A stretch of DNA of 64,000 nt, taken from the NCBI GenBank assembly GCA_964590725.1, contig CAZPWF010000003.1, positions 1 through 64,000 on the forward strand, written 5' to 3'. The stretch is from CAZPWF01 sp964590725. Its GTDB lineage: Bacteria; Patescibacteriota; Saccharimonadia; Saccharimonadales; JACQNP01. Position numbers and translations under genes: made by a program. The notes beneath the pieces were generated by a model. That model saw only the letters and a program-made list of their open reading frames with translations, made no database searches and had not been told where the DNA came from. Numbering within the stretch: the first letter of the stretch is position 1; every line of letters starts with the position of its first letter. This document shows positions 44,469 through 53,466 of the stretch, in pieces.

Positions 44469-45388
44469 TGGCTACAACTACTAAGAAAACAACTAAGGCA
44501 AAAACCAAAACTGTAAAACCAAAGACCTCAACGGCAAAAACTTCAACAACTAAATCTGTCAAAAAATCTGTTACCAAAAAACCAACCATTAAGGCTGTAG
44601 AAGTAAAATCTAATCCAGTCGCCCCAGTCAATGTATTGCAAAAAATTTATGCAATTAGTATTGCGGTTTATGTGGCAATTGCTGGCGCAGCCTACTTTTT
44701 AATGAGTAACGCAAGCTATCAATTAAGTATCGGCTATTGGACGAAAGACGCGCTTGCAAGCGCTAATAGCACGGTGTTCGCAGCAGGCTCACAAGGATTA
44801 GTTGATGTTCAGGTTAAGTGGATTGTAATGACGGTAGCTCTGCTTTCAATCGTTATGCCAGTACTGTATTTAACTAAATTGAAAGATTATCACCAGAAAA
44901 GTATGAAAGCTAAAGTACTACCAACTCGTTGGTTAGACATGGCTGTGGTGGCAGCAATTATGATTGAGGCAGTTGCAATTGTAAGTGGAGTGCTCGATAT
45001 CGGTACCTTAAAGCTTGTTGGTGGTCTAATGGTTGTAACTTGTATTCTTGGTTGGATGGCCGAAAAGAGAACTGCAGAAGCAGGTAAGCCAGCGACAGCC
45101 AAATACTATTTGAGTATGCTAACTGGGCTATTACCATGGGTATTAATTGGATTATATGCAATTGCAACACCGCTATATGGTGAAGTTCGCTCACCTTGGT
45201 TTGTTTATGCTCTTTACGCAGTTATGTTGATCGGTGCCGGTATTGTAGGTAGCAATCAACTCAAAGGTCTTAAGGGCCAGGGTAAGTACGCTAGTTTTGG
45301 CTACATTGAAAAGAATTATGCAGTCAGTAGCCTTGTTATAAGAACTATGTTTGCTGCTGTATTGATTATTGGCTTGATGGCTAAATAA
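44468..45388 (+). CDS. Heliorhodopsin homologue lacking the retinal-binding lysine
   Basis: 306 residues. The first 55 are rich in Lys, Thr and Ser (KKTTKAKTKTVKPKTSTAK), like histone H1-type tails. The rest aligns with the preceding heliorhodopsin from helix 1 to the end: TRWLDMAVVAA for ARWIEYAISAS (Asp157 for the counterion Glu), GLLPWVLIGLY for GIVPWIVFAIY, and SSLVIRTMFA for LSLVAKSLLA, which places Arg292 at the retinal Lys. Both proteins end 14 residues after that position. Without the lysine, retinal cannot be bound by a Schiff base. The tail would lie in the cytoplasm if the topology is kept. A partner or signal-output role is inferred. Confidence 0.85.
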   Translation: MATTTKKTTKAKTKTVKPKTSTAKTSTTKSVKKSVTKKPTIKAVEVKSNPVAPVNVLQKIYAISIAVYVAIAGAAYFLMSNASYQLSIGYWTKDALASANSTVFAAGSQGLVDVQVKWIVMTVALLSIVMPVLYLTKLKDYHQKSMKAKVLPTRWLDMAVVAAIMIEAVAIVSGVLDIGTLKLVGGLMVVTCILGWMAEKRTAEAGKPATAKYYLSMLTGLLPWVLIGLYAIATPLYGEVRSPWFVYALYAVMLIGAGIVGSNQLKGLKGQGKYASFGYIEKNYAVSSLVIRTMFAAVLIIGLMAK

Positions 45389-45399
45389 TTACAACTGAA

Positions 45400-46647
45400 A
45401 TGCTTGAAACTGTAAAAATTACTAAGCTCGTTCATGGTGGGCAAGGTCTTGGTATATTATCTGACGGACGTAAAGTTTTTGTTTGGAACGCTTTACCTGG
45501 CGAGCTAGTTAAGATTCAAATTACTAAGAAACGTAAGGATTATTGCGAAGCCATTAGTCAAGAAATTATAGAAGCATCATCCGAAAGAATTAAGCCGCTG
45601 GATGAAGCTTTTATGAGTACTAGCCCTTGGCAGGTCATGTCTTATGAAGCTGAGAATAAATACAAACAACAAGTATTAACTGAAACTATGTCTCGTGAAA
45701 AGGTGGATTGGAAAAAGGAAATAAATCTTTATTCGGACGACCGCCAATGGCATTATCGAAACAAAATGGAATATAGCTTTTGGGCGGATGATAATGGTTT
45801 ACATTTGGCTCTTTTTCATCGCGGAAGTCACGGTAAACAGATAGTGCCTGGCAGTAGTATTGCCCGACCAGAAATAGATGCCGCAGCTCATGAAGCACTA
45901 GACGTATTAGTTGCTAACGGGGTTCGAGGTAGCCAGTTAAAAACCTTGATACTTAGATGCAATCAAGAAGGTGATGTTGTAATGGCATTATTCGTAAAAG
46001 ACGAAAAATTTCCTAAGATTCAAGGACTCAAATCGATAGCACAAGGAATAACAGTTTGTTATTCAACCCCAAAAAGTCCAGCCAGCGTTATCACAAAAAA
46101 ACTATATACATATGGCGACACTTCCATGACTGACATGATCATGGGTGTGAATATAAATTATGATGTTCATTCTTTTTTTCAGGTTAATGTGCCAGTGTTT
46201 GAAAATGCATTGAAACGGATTGATCATTTTACAGCCGGAGCTGACAATAAAATTGATCTATATTGTGGCGTCGGTACCATAGGCGTCGCCATAGGCAATA
46301 CTAAAAAATTTATAGAGATTGATAAAATAAATTGCGAGTATGCACGTATAAATGCCGGTTCGGATGCGAAAATTATTCAAGCAAGTTCTGAACAAGCCTT
46401 AGATCATATTGACCCTGACAGTACATTGATAGTTGATCCACCTAGAGCTGGCTTGCACGCAAAGCTGATCGATCGAATTTTAGAAGCAAAACCAAAAATG
46501 GTTGCATATCTTAGTTGTAACCCAAGTACGCAGGCACGAGACATTGCCTTGCTGCAGTTAGGATATAAACTAAAAACGATCGAGGGTTATAATTTTTTTC
46601 CTAGAACTCCACATATTGAGAGTTTAGCTGTTATGATAAAGAAATGA
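45400..46647 (+). CDS. RlmD/RumA-like 23S rRNA (uracil-5)-methyltransferase
   Basis: 415 residues. An N-terminal TRAM domain (about 1-60) precedes a central domain, then the SAM-dependent part: IDLYCGVGTIGVAIG (near 284-298), VDPPRAGL (near 346-353) and the catalytic Cys in LSCNPSTQARD (near 371). The four-cysteine Fe-S motif normally found after the TRAM domain is absent (ERIKPLDEAFMSTSPWQ at that site). It methylates a uridine of rRNA; the exact site cannot be told. It overlaps rsmE by 4 bases. Confidence 0.85.
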   Translation: MLETVKITKLVHGGQGLGILSDGRKVFVWNALPGELVKIQITKKRKDYCEAISQEIIEASSERIKPLDEAFMSTSPWQVMSYEAENKYKQQVLTETMSREKVDWKKEINLYSDDRQWHYRNKMEYSFWADDNGLHLALFHRGSHGKQIVPGSSIARPEIDAAAHEALDVLVANGVRGSQLKTLILRCNQEGDVVMALFVKDEKFPKIQGLKSIAQGITVCYSTPKSPASVITKKLYTYGDTSMTDMIMGVNINYDVHSFFQVNVPVFENALKRIDHFTAGADNKIDLYCGVGTIGVAIGNTKKFIEIDKINCEYARINAGSDAKIIQASSEQALDHIDPDSTLIVDPPRAGLHAKLIDRILEAKPKMVAYLSCNPSTQARDIALLQLGYKLKTIEGYNFFPRTPHIESLAVMIKK

Positions 46648-47330
46648 GATTGCACAGATTTTATGTCGGCGATGAGGTTGAGTTAAAACATGACTTTTGG
46701 TTGCACGACGTAGGTTTATTAAACCAGTGGCGACGAGTATTACGTTATCAGGTTGGCCAAGAATTAGTGTTATTTGATGGCATAAATGAGGATCGACTCT
46801 ATAAAATTACTCTTTTGACCGAAAAAGAAGCGCATCTTGAAATGGTTACAGAATTAAAAAGGCAAATTCCAAAAAGAGACATATACCTCTTCTGGTCTTT
46901 GTTAAAGAAAGACAAGAATGACTGGGTTCTACAAAAATGCACTGAACTTGGCGTGAGTCACTTTGTTCCGTTAATTGCTGATCGATCGGAAAAAACTGGT
47001 TTTAATGTAGAGCGAGCTCAGAAGATTATCATAGAGGCGGCAGAGCAGTGTGGTCGAAGTGATATTCCGTCTGTAAGAGAGCCAATTCTTGTCGAAACCG
47101 CACTTACTGAGTTTGATGGTAAGCTACGGTTATTTATTTGCGAACAGTCACAAGACGGGAAATTGTGCGATATTGACCAAGCAGGCTTACTGATTGGTCC
47201 TGAGGGTGGATGGTCGGAAAATGAAAGAAATATATTCAAACAACACGATTTGGCTCACGTTAATCTTCATGATTTTACGCTTCGTGCCGAAACCGCATGC
47301 GTTGCCGGCGCCACGTTACTGCTACAATAA
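46644..47330 (+). CDS. rsmE: 16S rRNA m3U1498 methyltransferase
   Basis: 228 residues. An N-terminal PUA-like domain (1-70) is followed by a SPOUT domain with LLIGPEGGWSENE (about 174-186) and the trefoil-knot end LRAETACVAGATLLL. It acts on the assembled small subunit. ATGA overlap with the upstream methyltransferase gene shows coupled translation. Confidence 0.93.
   Translation: MRLHRFYVGDEVELKHDFWLHDVGLLNQWRRVLRYQVGQELVLFDGINEDRLYKITLLTEKEAHLEMVTELKRQIPKRDIYLFWSLLKKDKNDWVLQKCTELGVSHFVPLIADRSEKTGFNVERAQKIIIEAAEQCGRSDIPSVREPILVETALTEFDGKLRLFICEQSQDGKLCDIDQAGLLIGPEGGWSENERNIFKQHDLAHVNLHDFTLRAETACVAGATLLLQ
47323..47328 (+). promoter_or_regulatory. -10 box of the PD-(D/E)XK gene
   Basis: TACAAT ends 7 nt before the ATG at 47336, inside the end of rsmE. 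Confidence 0.45.
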
Positions 47331-47335
47331 ATATA

Positions 47336-48115
47336 ATGGCAACAAATTATTGGCAAACCAGGAATAAACCTTACGAAGTAGGGCAAAAAGCGCCTTTTAA
47401 AGTTAGTCGAAGCAAAATAGAGCTATTTACTCAGTGCCCCAGGTGCTTTTGGTTAGACGTGCGTTTGAAGATAAAACGTCCCAGTGGTCCACCATTCAAT
47501 ATCAATAAGACGATAGATGAACTGTATAAAAAAGAGTTCGATATTCATCGTGCAAGCAAAACTCCACATCCTATTATGATTGATAATCAGATCAAGGCAG
47601 TACCAATGCAGCATGAAAATATGGATCAGTGGCGCCATAATTTTACGGGGGTCACAGCACTTCACAAGCCGACAAATTTGCACGTATTTGGTGCGATTGA
47701 CGATTTGTGGGTTGATGATGACGGTAACGCTATTGTTGTAGACTACAAAGCAACCTCAAAAGACAAAGAGGTGTCGATAGATTCAGATTGGCAGATTAGC
47801 TACAAAAGACAACTCGAAGTATATCAGTGGCTGCTTCGTCAAAATGATTTATCTGTGAGTGACATCGGCTACTTTGTCTACACAAATGCTCGGATGGATT
47901 TAGACGGATTTAACGATCGACTAGAATTCCGAACCAAACTTATTCCGTATCAAGGTAACGATTCTTGGGTTGAGCAAACGCTAAAAAATATGAAGAACTG
48001 TATGGACGGGGAAATCCCAGAAGTAGGGACTGCCGCAATGGGGGGCGAATGTGATTATTGCTCATATGCTAGAGATCGAACTAGGTTGACTTTGCAGCAT
48101 TTAAACAAGGCCTAA
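47336..48115 (+). CDS. PD-(D/E)XK nuclease, RecB/Cas4-like
   Basis: 259 residues from the ATG at 47336; the longer frame to 47297 overlaps rsmE. The nuclease core is visible as GAIDDLWVDDDGNAIVVDYK (about 120-139), with the Asp and D-Y-K residues, then QLEVYQWLL (motif with Gln and Tyr). Cysteine pairs CPRC (near 35) and CDYC (near 238) could hold an Fe-S cluster, as in Cas4 and AddB. There are no cas genes nearby, so a DNA-repair role is more likely. Confidence 0.85.
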   Translation: MATNYWQTRNKPYEVGQKAPFKVSRSKIELFTQCPRCFWLDVRLKIKRPSGPPFNINKTIDELYKKEFDIHRASKTPHPIMIDNQIKAVPMQHENMDQWRHNFTGVTALHKPTNLHVFGAIDDLWVDDDGNAIVVDYKATSKDKEVSIDSDWQISYKRQLEVYQWLLRQNDLSVSDIGYFVYTNARMDLDGFNDRLEFRTKLIPYQGNDSWVEQTLKNMKNCMDGEIPEVGTAAMGGECDYCSYARDRTRLTLQHLNKA

Positions 48116-48181
48116 ACTTAATAGGTAGCTCGTTTAGATGGCAGTTTTTATCGGTCCTTTTGGTCTTATTGCAGGCTTAAT

Positions 48182-49000
48182 TTAAATTTGTTGTGAGGGG
48201 TCAGCCTGCAAAGTTGAGTCTTTTGATTCAAGATCGAGTACTTTCCAGCTATTGTTCTCTTTTTCTATAACTAATCGCATATAGTAGTTTTTGCCATCTT
48301 TGAGTGATCTAAAAACAACCACGCTGTTATTTGATTCTTCAATAGTAGGCTTATCTTTCCATTTATCGATTAACATTGGTTGCCCTGGGTAATTTTTTGA
48401 TATTTTATTTATTGCTTCTGACAGTTGTTCTTTAGTAGCGACAGATTTAAATCCCTGACTGGTCAAATCGTATGCTTTATCCATATCTTTAGACTGAACT
48501 GCAACTAGGAATTCTTTTCCTATAGCTATGTCAGCTTTATTGGCGCGTTGATCTTTCAGAAACAGATACCCACCAACTGAGCCAGAAATAAGTATTACCG
48601 CTATGATCGCAGGGATTACATATTTTAGTCCAGGTAGCTTAATCCTTCTTCTATTCTTTCCTTTTTCTATTAAAGTCGGGATTGTTTTTGTATCTGCGGT
48701 GTTATTTATAGGAGGCTTCGATTTGTTTATTGCAGTAACCGAGTCATTGCGTGAATGTACTGTTGTCTGGGTTTGACGTCTAGGTGGGCGGACTGGAGGT
48801 TGCGGGCGTTGTTCAACTTTAGCAATTGGCGTCACCGTGGATGTATTAGCAGCGGGTGCTGGCCTATTGTTCGTGCTTGATTGTTGTGTCGGTTGGTTTA
48901 ACTGACTACTGGGTCTCAGATTATAACTATCAAGTTGTGATCGCTGAATTTTTGCTCGTGGTCTTGGTGTTCGTTCTCCTGGTCGCAAAGTAACTCCCAT
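48182..49000 (-). CDS. Bitopic membrane protein with NTF2/DUF4878-like exported domain
   Basis: 272 residues. A Pro/Gln/Thr-rich disordered cytoplasmic part (1-120) leads into one transmembrane helix (about 127-147). The exported domain of about 120 residues has the cone-shaped NTF2-like pattern (AIGKEFLVAVQSKDMDKAYD at its start, ending in SWKVLDLE). The domain name is tentative. Function unknown, on the cell surface side. Confidence 0.7.
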   Translation of the reverse strand: MGVTLRPGERTPRPRAKIQRSQLDSYNLRPSSQLNQPTQQSSTNNRPAPAANTSTVTPIAKVEQRPQPPVRPPRRQTQTTVHSRNDSVTAINKSKPPINNTADTKTIPTLIEKGKNRRRIKLPGLKYVIPAIIAVILISGSVGGYLFLKDQRANKADIAIGKEFLVAVQSKDMDKAYDLTSQGFKSVATKEQLSEAINKISKNYPGQPMLIDKWKDKPTIEESNNSVVVFRSLKDGKNYYMRLVIEKENNSWKVLDLESKDSTLQADPSQQI

Positions 49001-49082
49001 TTTTTGCTTATGATTAATTACATACTAACAAAAAAAACTGCATAATTGGAACGTTCAATTAGATCAAGAGTGACATATCGCG

Positions 49083-49088
49083 TATAAT
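49083..49088 (+). promoter_or_regulatory. -10 box of serS
   Basis: TATAAT ends 6 nt before the ATG at 49095, which fits a leaderless serS-hpf transcript. Confidence 0.6.
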
Positions 49089-49094
49089 ATAGGT

Positions 49095-50390
49095 ATGATC
49101 GATATACAGTACATTAGAGATAATCCCGAGATTGTAAAAGAAAAAAGCGAACAAAAAGGCTACCCGGTAGATGTTGCTGAATTGCTGAGTTTGGATACTC
49201 GTAGACGTGAACTACAAACTGAGATTGAAGACATCAGAACACGACGCAATGAGCACACGGAAGTGATTAAAAAGCAAGGTAAGCCTTCGACCGAACAGAT
49301 CGAAATTGGCACAAAATTTAAAGAAGAGCTTAGCAGCAAGGAAGATGCTTTTTCTAAAATTGATTCGGAATGGCTTTTATTACTTAAAAGCGTGCCTAAC
49401 ATGCCCCTGGACGATGTCCCAGTTGGTGCTAGCGAAGATGACAACGTTGTAATAAAAAAAGTCGGAGAGCCAACTAAATTTGATTTTGAACCAAAAAATC
49501 ATGCACAAATTGCCGAGGCAAAAGGATGGCTGGATAAAGAGAGGGCTGCTAAGGTTGCAGGATCGCGCTTTGCATATATAAAGGGAGACATGGTGCGTAT
49601 GCAGTTTGCAATCGTGCAGTTTGCCTTTGACGTTCTATCTGACGAAAATATTTTAAAAGAGATCATAGAAGATAATAATCTAAGCATTTCATCGAAACCA
49701 TTCAATCCTGTTTTGCCGCCAGCAATTGTCAATACTGTAGCGTATGAGGCGACAGCTCGTTTGGATGCAGAAGATGTTACGTATAAATTAGCAGATGATG
49801 AGATGTGGTTGAATGCGAGCGCCGAACACTCACTATGTAACATGTATATGAATGAAATAATTCCCACAGAAGAACTACCGATTCGGTATATTGGATACGC
49901 CACGAGCTTTCGAAGAGAAGCTGGAACATACGGTAAAGATACTGAAGGTATTTTCAGAATGCACCAATTTGATAAACTTGAAATGGAAGTCTTCTCAGAT
50001 GAAGAAACTGGCTATGAAGAACATAAGTTTCTAGTAGCAATTCAAGAATATCTAGTATCTCAGCTAGGGCTGCCATACCAAGTATTGCAAAAATGTACTG
50101 CTGATATAGGTAGGCCAAATGCTCAGGGAGTTGATATAGAAACCTGGATGCCGGGTCAGAATAAATATCGCGAAACGCATTCGGCAGATTATATGACAGG
50201 ATATCAAGCTCGAAGACTTCAGACGAGATATAAGACAGAAAGTGGCACAAAATTCGTACACACTAATGACGCAACCGCGTTGGTGCTAAGTCGAATACCT
50301 GTAGCAATTATTGAAAATTACCAGACAAGAGATGGTAATGTAGTTGTGCCAGAAGTATTAAAACCGTATATGAATAAAGGAGAAATATAA
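49095..50390 (+). CDS. serS: Seryl-tRNA synthetase
   Basis: 431 residues, normal length. The N-terminal coiled-coil arm (about 25-105) binds the tRNA-Ser variable loop. Class II motif 2 is in TSFRREAGTYGKDTEGIFR (about 273-291) and motif 3 near TALVLSRIPVAIIENYQ (about 393-409). It charges tRNA-Ser. Its TAA overlaps the hpf ATG by one base. Confidence 0.96.
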   Translation: MIDIQYIRDNPEIVKEKSEQKGYPVDVAELLSLDTRRRELQTEIEDIRTRRNEHTEVIKKQGKPSTEQIEIGTKFKEELSSKEDAFSKIDSEWLLLLKSVPNMPLDDVPVGASEDDNVVIKKVGEPTKFDFEPKNHAQIAEAKGWLDKERAAKVAGSRFAYIKGDMVRMQFAIVQFAFDVLSDENILKEIIEDNNLSISSKPFNPVLPPAIVNTVAYEATARLDAEDVTYKLADDEMWLNASAEHSLCNMYMNEIIPTEELPIRYIGYATSFRREAGTYGKDTEGIFRMHQFDKLEMEVFSDEETGYEEHKFLVAIQEYLVSQLGLPYQVLQKCTADIGRPNAQGVDIETWMPGQNKYRETHSADYMTGYQARRLQTRYKTESGTKFVHTNDATALVLSRIPVAIIENYQTRDGNVVVPEVLKPYMNKGEI

Positions 50391-50749
50391 TGATTAAAAA
50401 ACTTGAAATTAACGGAGTCCACACGGTTTTAAATGAAGATCTAAAGAAATACATTACTAAAAAAATAGGTAAACTTGATCGTTATCTACCAAGAGCAGCG
50501 CGCGAGAGTGCGCATGCAGAGGTCTTTGTAAAAGAGTCAAAGGTTAAAGGCAAAAAACAGTGCGCATGTGAAGTTGTGTTGCATTTACCGAACGAAACCA
50601 TCATTACAAAAGAGAGCACTCTGAATATGTTTGCCGCTGTAGATATTGTTGAATCTAAGCTAAAGAACCAAATTAAAAAGTATAAAGATACGAACAGCCC
50701 AAAAGGTTTGCGTCATCGTGTCATCAATAAAATTAGAAAACAAGCCTAA
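50390..50749 (+). CDS. hpf: Ribosome hibernation-promoting factor
   Basis: 119 residues, the short HPF/YfiA form. It has the beta-alpha fold with basic helices (LKKYITKKIGKLDRYLP) and the usual DIVESKLKNQIKKYK helix. It binds the decoding region of the 30S subunit when growth stops. It is coupled to serS. Confidence 0.92.
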   Translation: MIKKLEINGVHTVLNEDLKKYITKKIGKLDRYLPRAARESAHAEVFVKESKVKGKKQCACEVVLHLPNETIITKESTLNMFAAVDIVESKLKNQIKKYKDTNSPKGLRHRVINKIRKQA

Positions 50750-50849
50750 TATTGTTAAACTGTTGGGAAAATTACTGTGTACATTGACCTCTATTGCGGT
50801 ACAATAGGTATATTATTTTGATGACAGTCAAATCAGAGAGGGAACTTGA

Positions 50850-53444
50850 GTGAAAAAAGTACTAAAACGGGTTTTGGGCGACCCACAAATCCGAACTGTT
50901 AAGCGACTTAAAAAGCGTGTGAAGGTTATTAATGATCTTGCACCAAAGTATAAAAAACTTTCCGATAAAAAACTAGCCGAACAGACGCAATTACTAAAGA
51001 AGCGTTTAGAAAAAGAATCTCTAGACAAAATTTTGCCTGATGCTTTTGCGCTTGTCCGTGAGGCGGCTACGCGTACTTTAGGCCAACGTCACTTTGATGT
51101 GCAGCTAATTGGCGGCATGTCATTGCACGAAGGTAATGTGTCAGAAATGAAAACTGGTGAAGGCAAGACACTGGTCGCGACATTACCTGTATATCTAAAT
51201 GCGCTTACCGAAAAGGGTGTACATGTTGTGACGGTAAACGACTATCTAGCTCAGCGTGATGCGGGCTGGATGGGTCAAATTTATGGATTTTTAGGGCTTA
51301 CAACCGGAGTTATAATTGCTGACGAATCTTATATTTTCGATAAATCTTTCGAAAATAAGAATCACAGTGACCCTCGTTTCAAACATCTAAAGCCTTGCAC
51401 TCGTCAGGAAGCGTATAAAGCAGATATTACGTATGGTACAAATAACGAGTTTGGTTTTGACTATCTTCGTGACAATATGGTTCGAGAAGTCGAGCAATTG
51501 AGACAAAGAGAGCTTCATTACGCTATTGTTGACGAAGTAGATTCAATCTTGATCGATGAGGCTAGAACGCCACTTATTATATCGGCCCCATCTGTTACGA
51601 GTGGAAATGCCTATGCTCAATTCTCCAAGGTCACGCGTCAATTAAAAAAAGATGATGACTATGAAGTAGACGAAAAGCGTAAATCAGTTATTTTGACCGA
51701 TGATGGTATCGAACATGTCCAGAAAATACTTGGCGTAGATAGTTTATATGGCACAGAAAATATCCGTACAATTTATCACCTAGAGCAAGCTCTAAAAGCC
51801 CAAGCTCTTTTCAAGCGCGATAAAGACTATGTTGTAACTAGCGACGGCGAGGTTGTGATTGTAGATGAGTTTACTGGTCGTCTACTAAAAGGTCGACGAT
51901 ATAATGAGGGATTACATCAAGCAATCGAGGCAAAAGAAGGGGTAGAAGTTCAAGAAGAGTCTATGACCTTAGCTACAATCAGTTTTCAGAACTATTTTAG
52001 ATTGTATGAAAAACTAGCAGGAATGACCGGAACGGCTGAGACTGAGAGTGAAGAATTCCACCAGATATACGAACTTAATGTTTTAGAAATACCATCTAAT
52101 CGAGGTGTTGCGCGCATAGATCATCCAGACAGAATCTACAAAACAGAGATGGGTAAGTTTAAGGCAATTGTCAGGGAAGTCCAAAAACTTCACCAAAAGG
52201 GACAGCCGGTTTTGATAGGAACTGTATCAATTGAACGAAACGAAGTTCTTAGTGGGTTGCTAAAAAAATCAAAGATTCCGCACCAAGTATTGAACGCAAA
52301 GAGCAATGAAAAAGAAGCAGCTATTGTTGAAAAGGCAGGCCAGAAAGGTGCAGTTACTTTGGCAACTAACATCGCTGGTCGTGGTACTGATATTGTTCTT
52401 GGAGAAGGTGTAAAAGAAATTGGCGGTTTATTTGTTCTTGGATCGGAGAGGCACGAATCTCGACGTATTGACAATCAATTGAGGGGCCGTTCCGGTAGAC
52501 AAGGTGACCCTGGAGCAACTCAGTTTTATGTTAGTACAGAAGATGATCTTATGCGTATTTTTGGTGGAGAACGAATCGGATCAATCATGGAACGCCTTGG
52601 GGTTGATGACGAGACGCCGATTGAAAATAGGGTTATATCAAAATCACTTGAAGCTGCTCAGAAAAAGGTAGAGGGCTACAACTTTGATGCTCGCAAAAAT
52701 GTTGTTCAGTACGATGATGTAATGAATCGTCATCGAAAAGCTACTTACATAATGCGTAAAGAGATACTTTTGCAAACTGACATAAGTAAGCGTATTAAGA
52801 TGTTCATCCAGGAAGAAGCGAAGGCGCTTGCGAGCTCGTCGCAGTTGTTGTCGGATCAGTTCGAATCGACTGTTACCGAAGTATTTCCGTTTGACGAAGA
52901 AACCCTAGATCGATTGTTTGATACCGAAGCAACCAAGTTTGGCAATGTACTACTAACAGAGGCTCAGGAACTATATGAAGGTCGTGAATTAGCATTTGGC
53001 GATGAGATTATGCGCAAAGTAGAACGCGACATTTATTTGCAAGTTCTAGACAATCTCTGGATGCAGCATTTAGAGAATATGGACCACATGAAAGAAGGCA
53101 TACACTGGATTTCTGTTGGCCAGCGCGATCCGTTGGTTGAGTATCGTCGTCAGGCTCAGCGCATGTTTGAGGAAATGCAAGTAAGCCTGCGTCAAGAAGT
53201 TGTGCGTGCAATTTATAGTGCAACACCTGTAGACGCTGACGAGCCTACCGAAACAGAACTTACAAAAGCTGCTCGAAAATCGGTTAGCAATGCAGATCAA
53301 ATAATTGAGGCCGAAGAATTTCATGAAACAGACTTTGTGCCACAAAAAGTGGAGCAAGTTGCAGTAAAACAAGCTCACGAAAAAATTAAAAAAGCCAGGA
53401 AGGCAGAGCGCAAGCGTAAAAAGGCTGGCAAACGTCGAAAATAA
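50850..53444 (+). CDS. secA: Preprotein translocase ATPase SecA
   Basis: 864 residues, GTG start with GAGGGA upstream. Walker A is MKTGEGKT (about 98-105), the DEAD-type box is VDEVDSILIDEARTP (about 225-239), and helicase motifs GRGTDIVLGEG and QLRGRSGRQGDPG follow. The usual C-terminal zinc domain (CxCxS...CH/C) is absent and replaced by a Lys/Arg-rich tail. It drives export of unfolded proteins through SecYEG, including the giant surface proteins of this window. Confidence 0.97.
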   Translation: MKKVLKRVLGDPQIRTVKRLKKRVKVINDLAPKYKKLSDKKLAEQTQLLKKRLEKESLDKILPDAFALVREAATRTLGQRHFDVQLIGGMSLHEGNVSEMKTGEGKTLVATLPVYLNALTEKGVHVVTVNDYLAQRDAGWMGQIYGFLGLTTGVIIADESYIFDKSFENKNHSDPRFKHLKPCTRQEAYKADITYGTNNEFGFDYLRDNMVREVEQLRQRELHYAIVDEVDSILIDEARTPLIISAPSVTSGNAYAQFSKVTRQLKKDDDYEVDEKRKSVILTDDGIEHVQKILGVDSLYGTENIRTIYHLEQALKAQALFKRDKDYVVTSDGEVVIVDEFTGRLLKGRRYNEGLHQAIEAKEGVEVQEESMTLATISFQNYFRLYEKLAGMTGTAETESEEFHQIYELNVLEIPSNRGVARIDHPDRIYKTEMGKFKAIVREVQKLHQKGQPVLIGTVSIERNEVLSGLLKKSKIPHQVLNAKSNEKEAAIVEKAGQKGAVTLATNIAGRGTDIVLGEGVKEIGGLFVLGSERHESRRIDNQLRGRSGRQGDPGATQFYVSTEDDLMRIFGGERIGSIMERLGVDDETPIENRVISKSLEAAQKKVEGYNFDARKNVVQYDDVMNRHRKATYIMRKEILLQTDISKRIKMFIQEEAKALASSSQLLSDQFESTVTEVFPFDEETLDRLFDTEATKFGNVLLTEAQELYEGRELAFGDEIMRKVERDIYLQVLDNLWMQHLENMDHMKEGIHWISVGQRDPLVEYRRQAQRMFEEMQVSLRQEVVRAIYSATPVDADEPTETELTKAARKSVSNADQIIEAEEFHETDFVPQKVEQVAVKQAHEKIKKARKAERKRKKAGKRRK

Positions 53445-53466
53445 CTGACGGCTGAATTAATTATTA

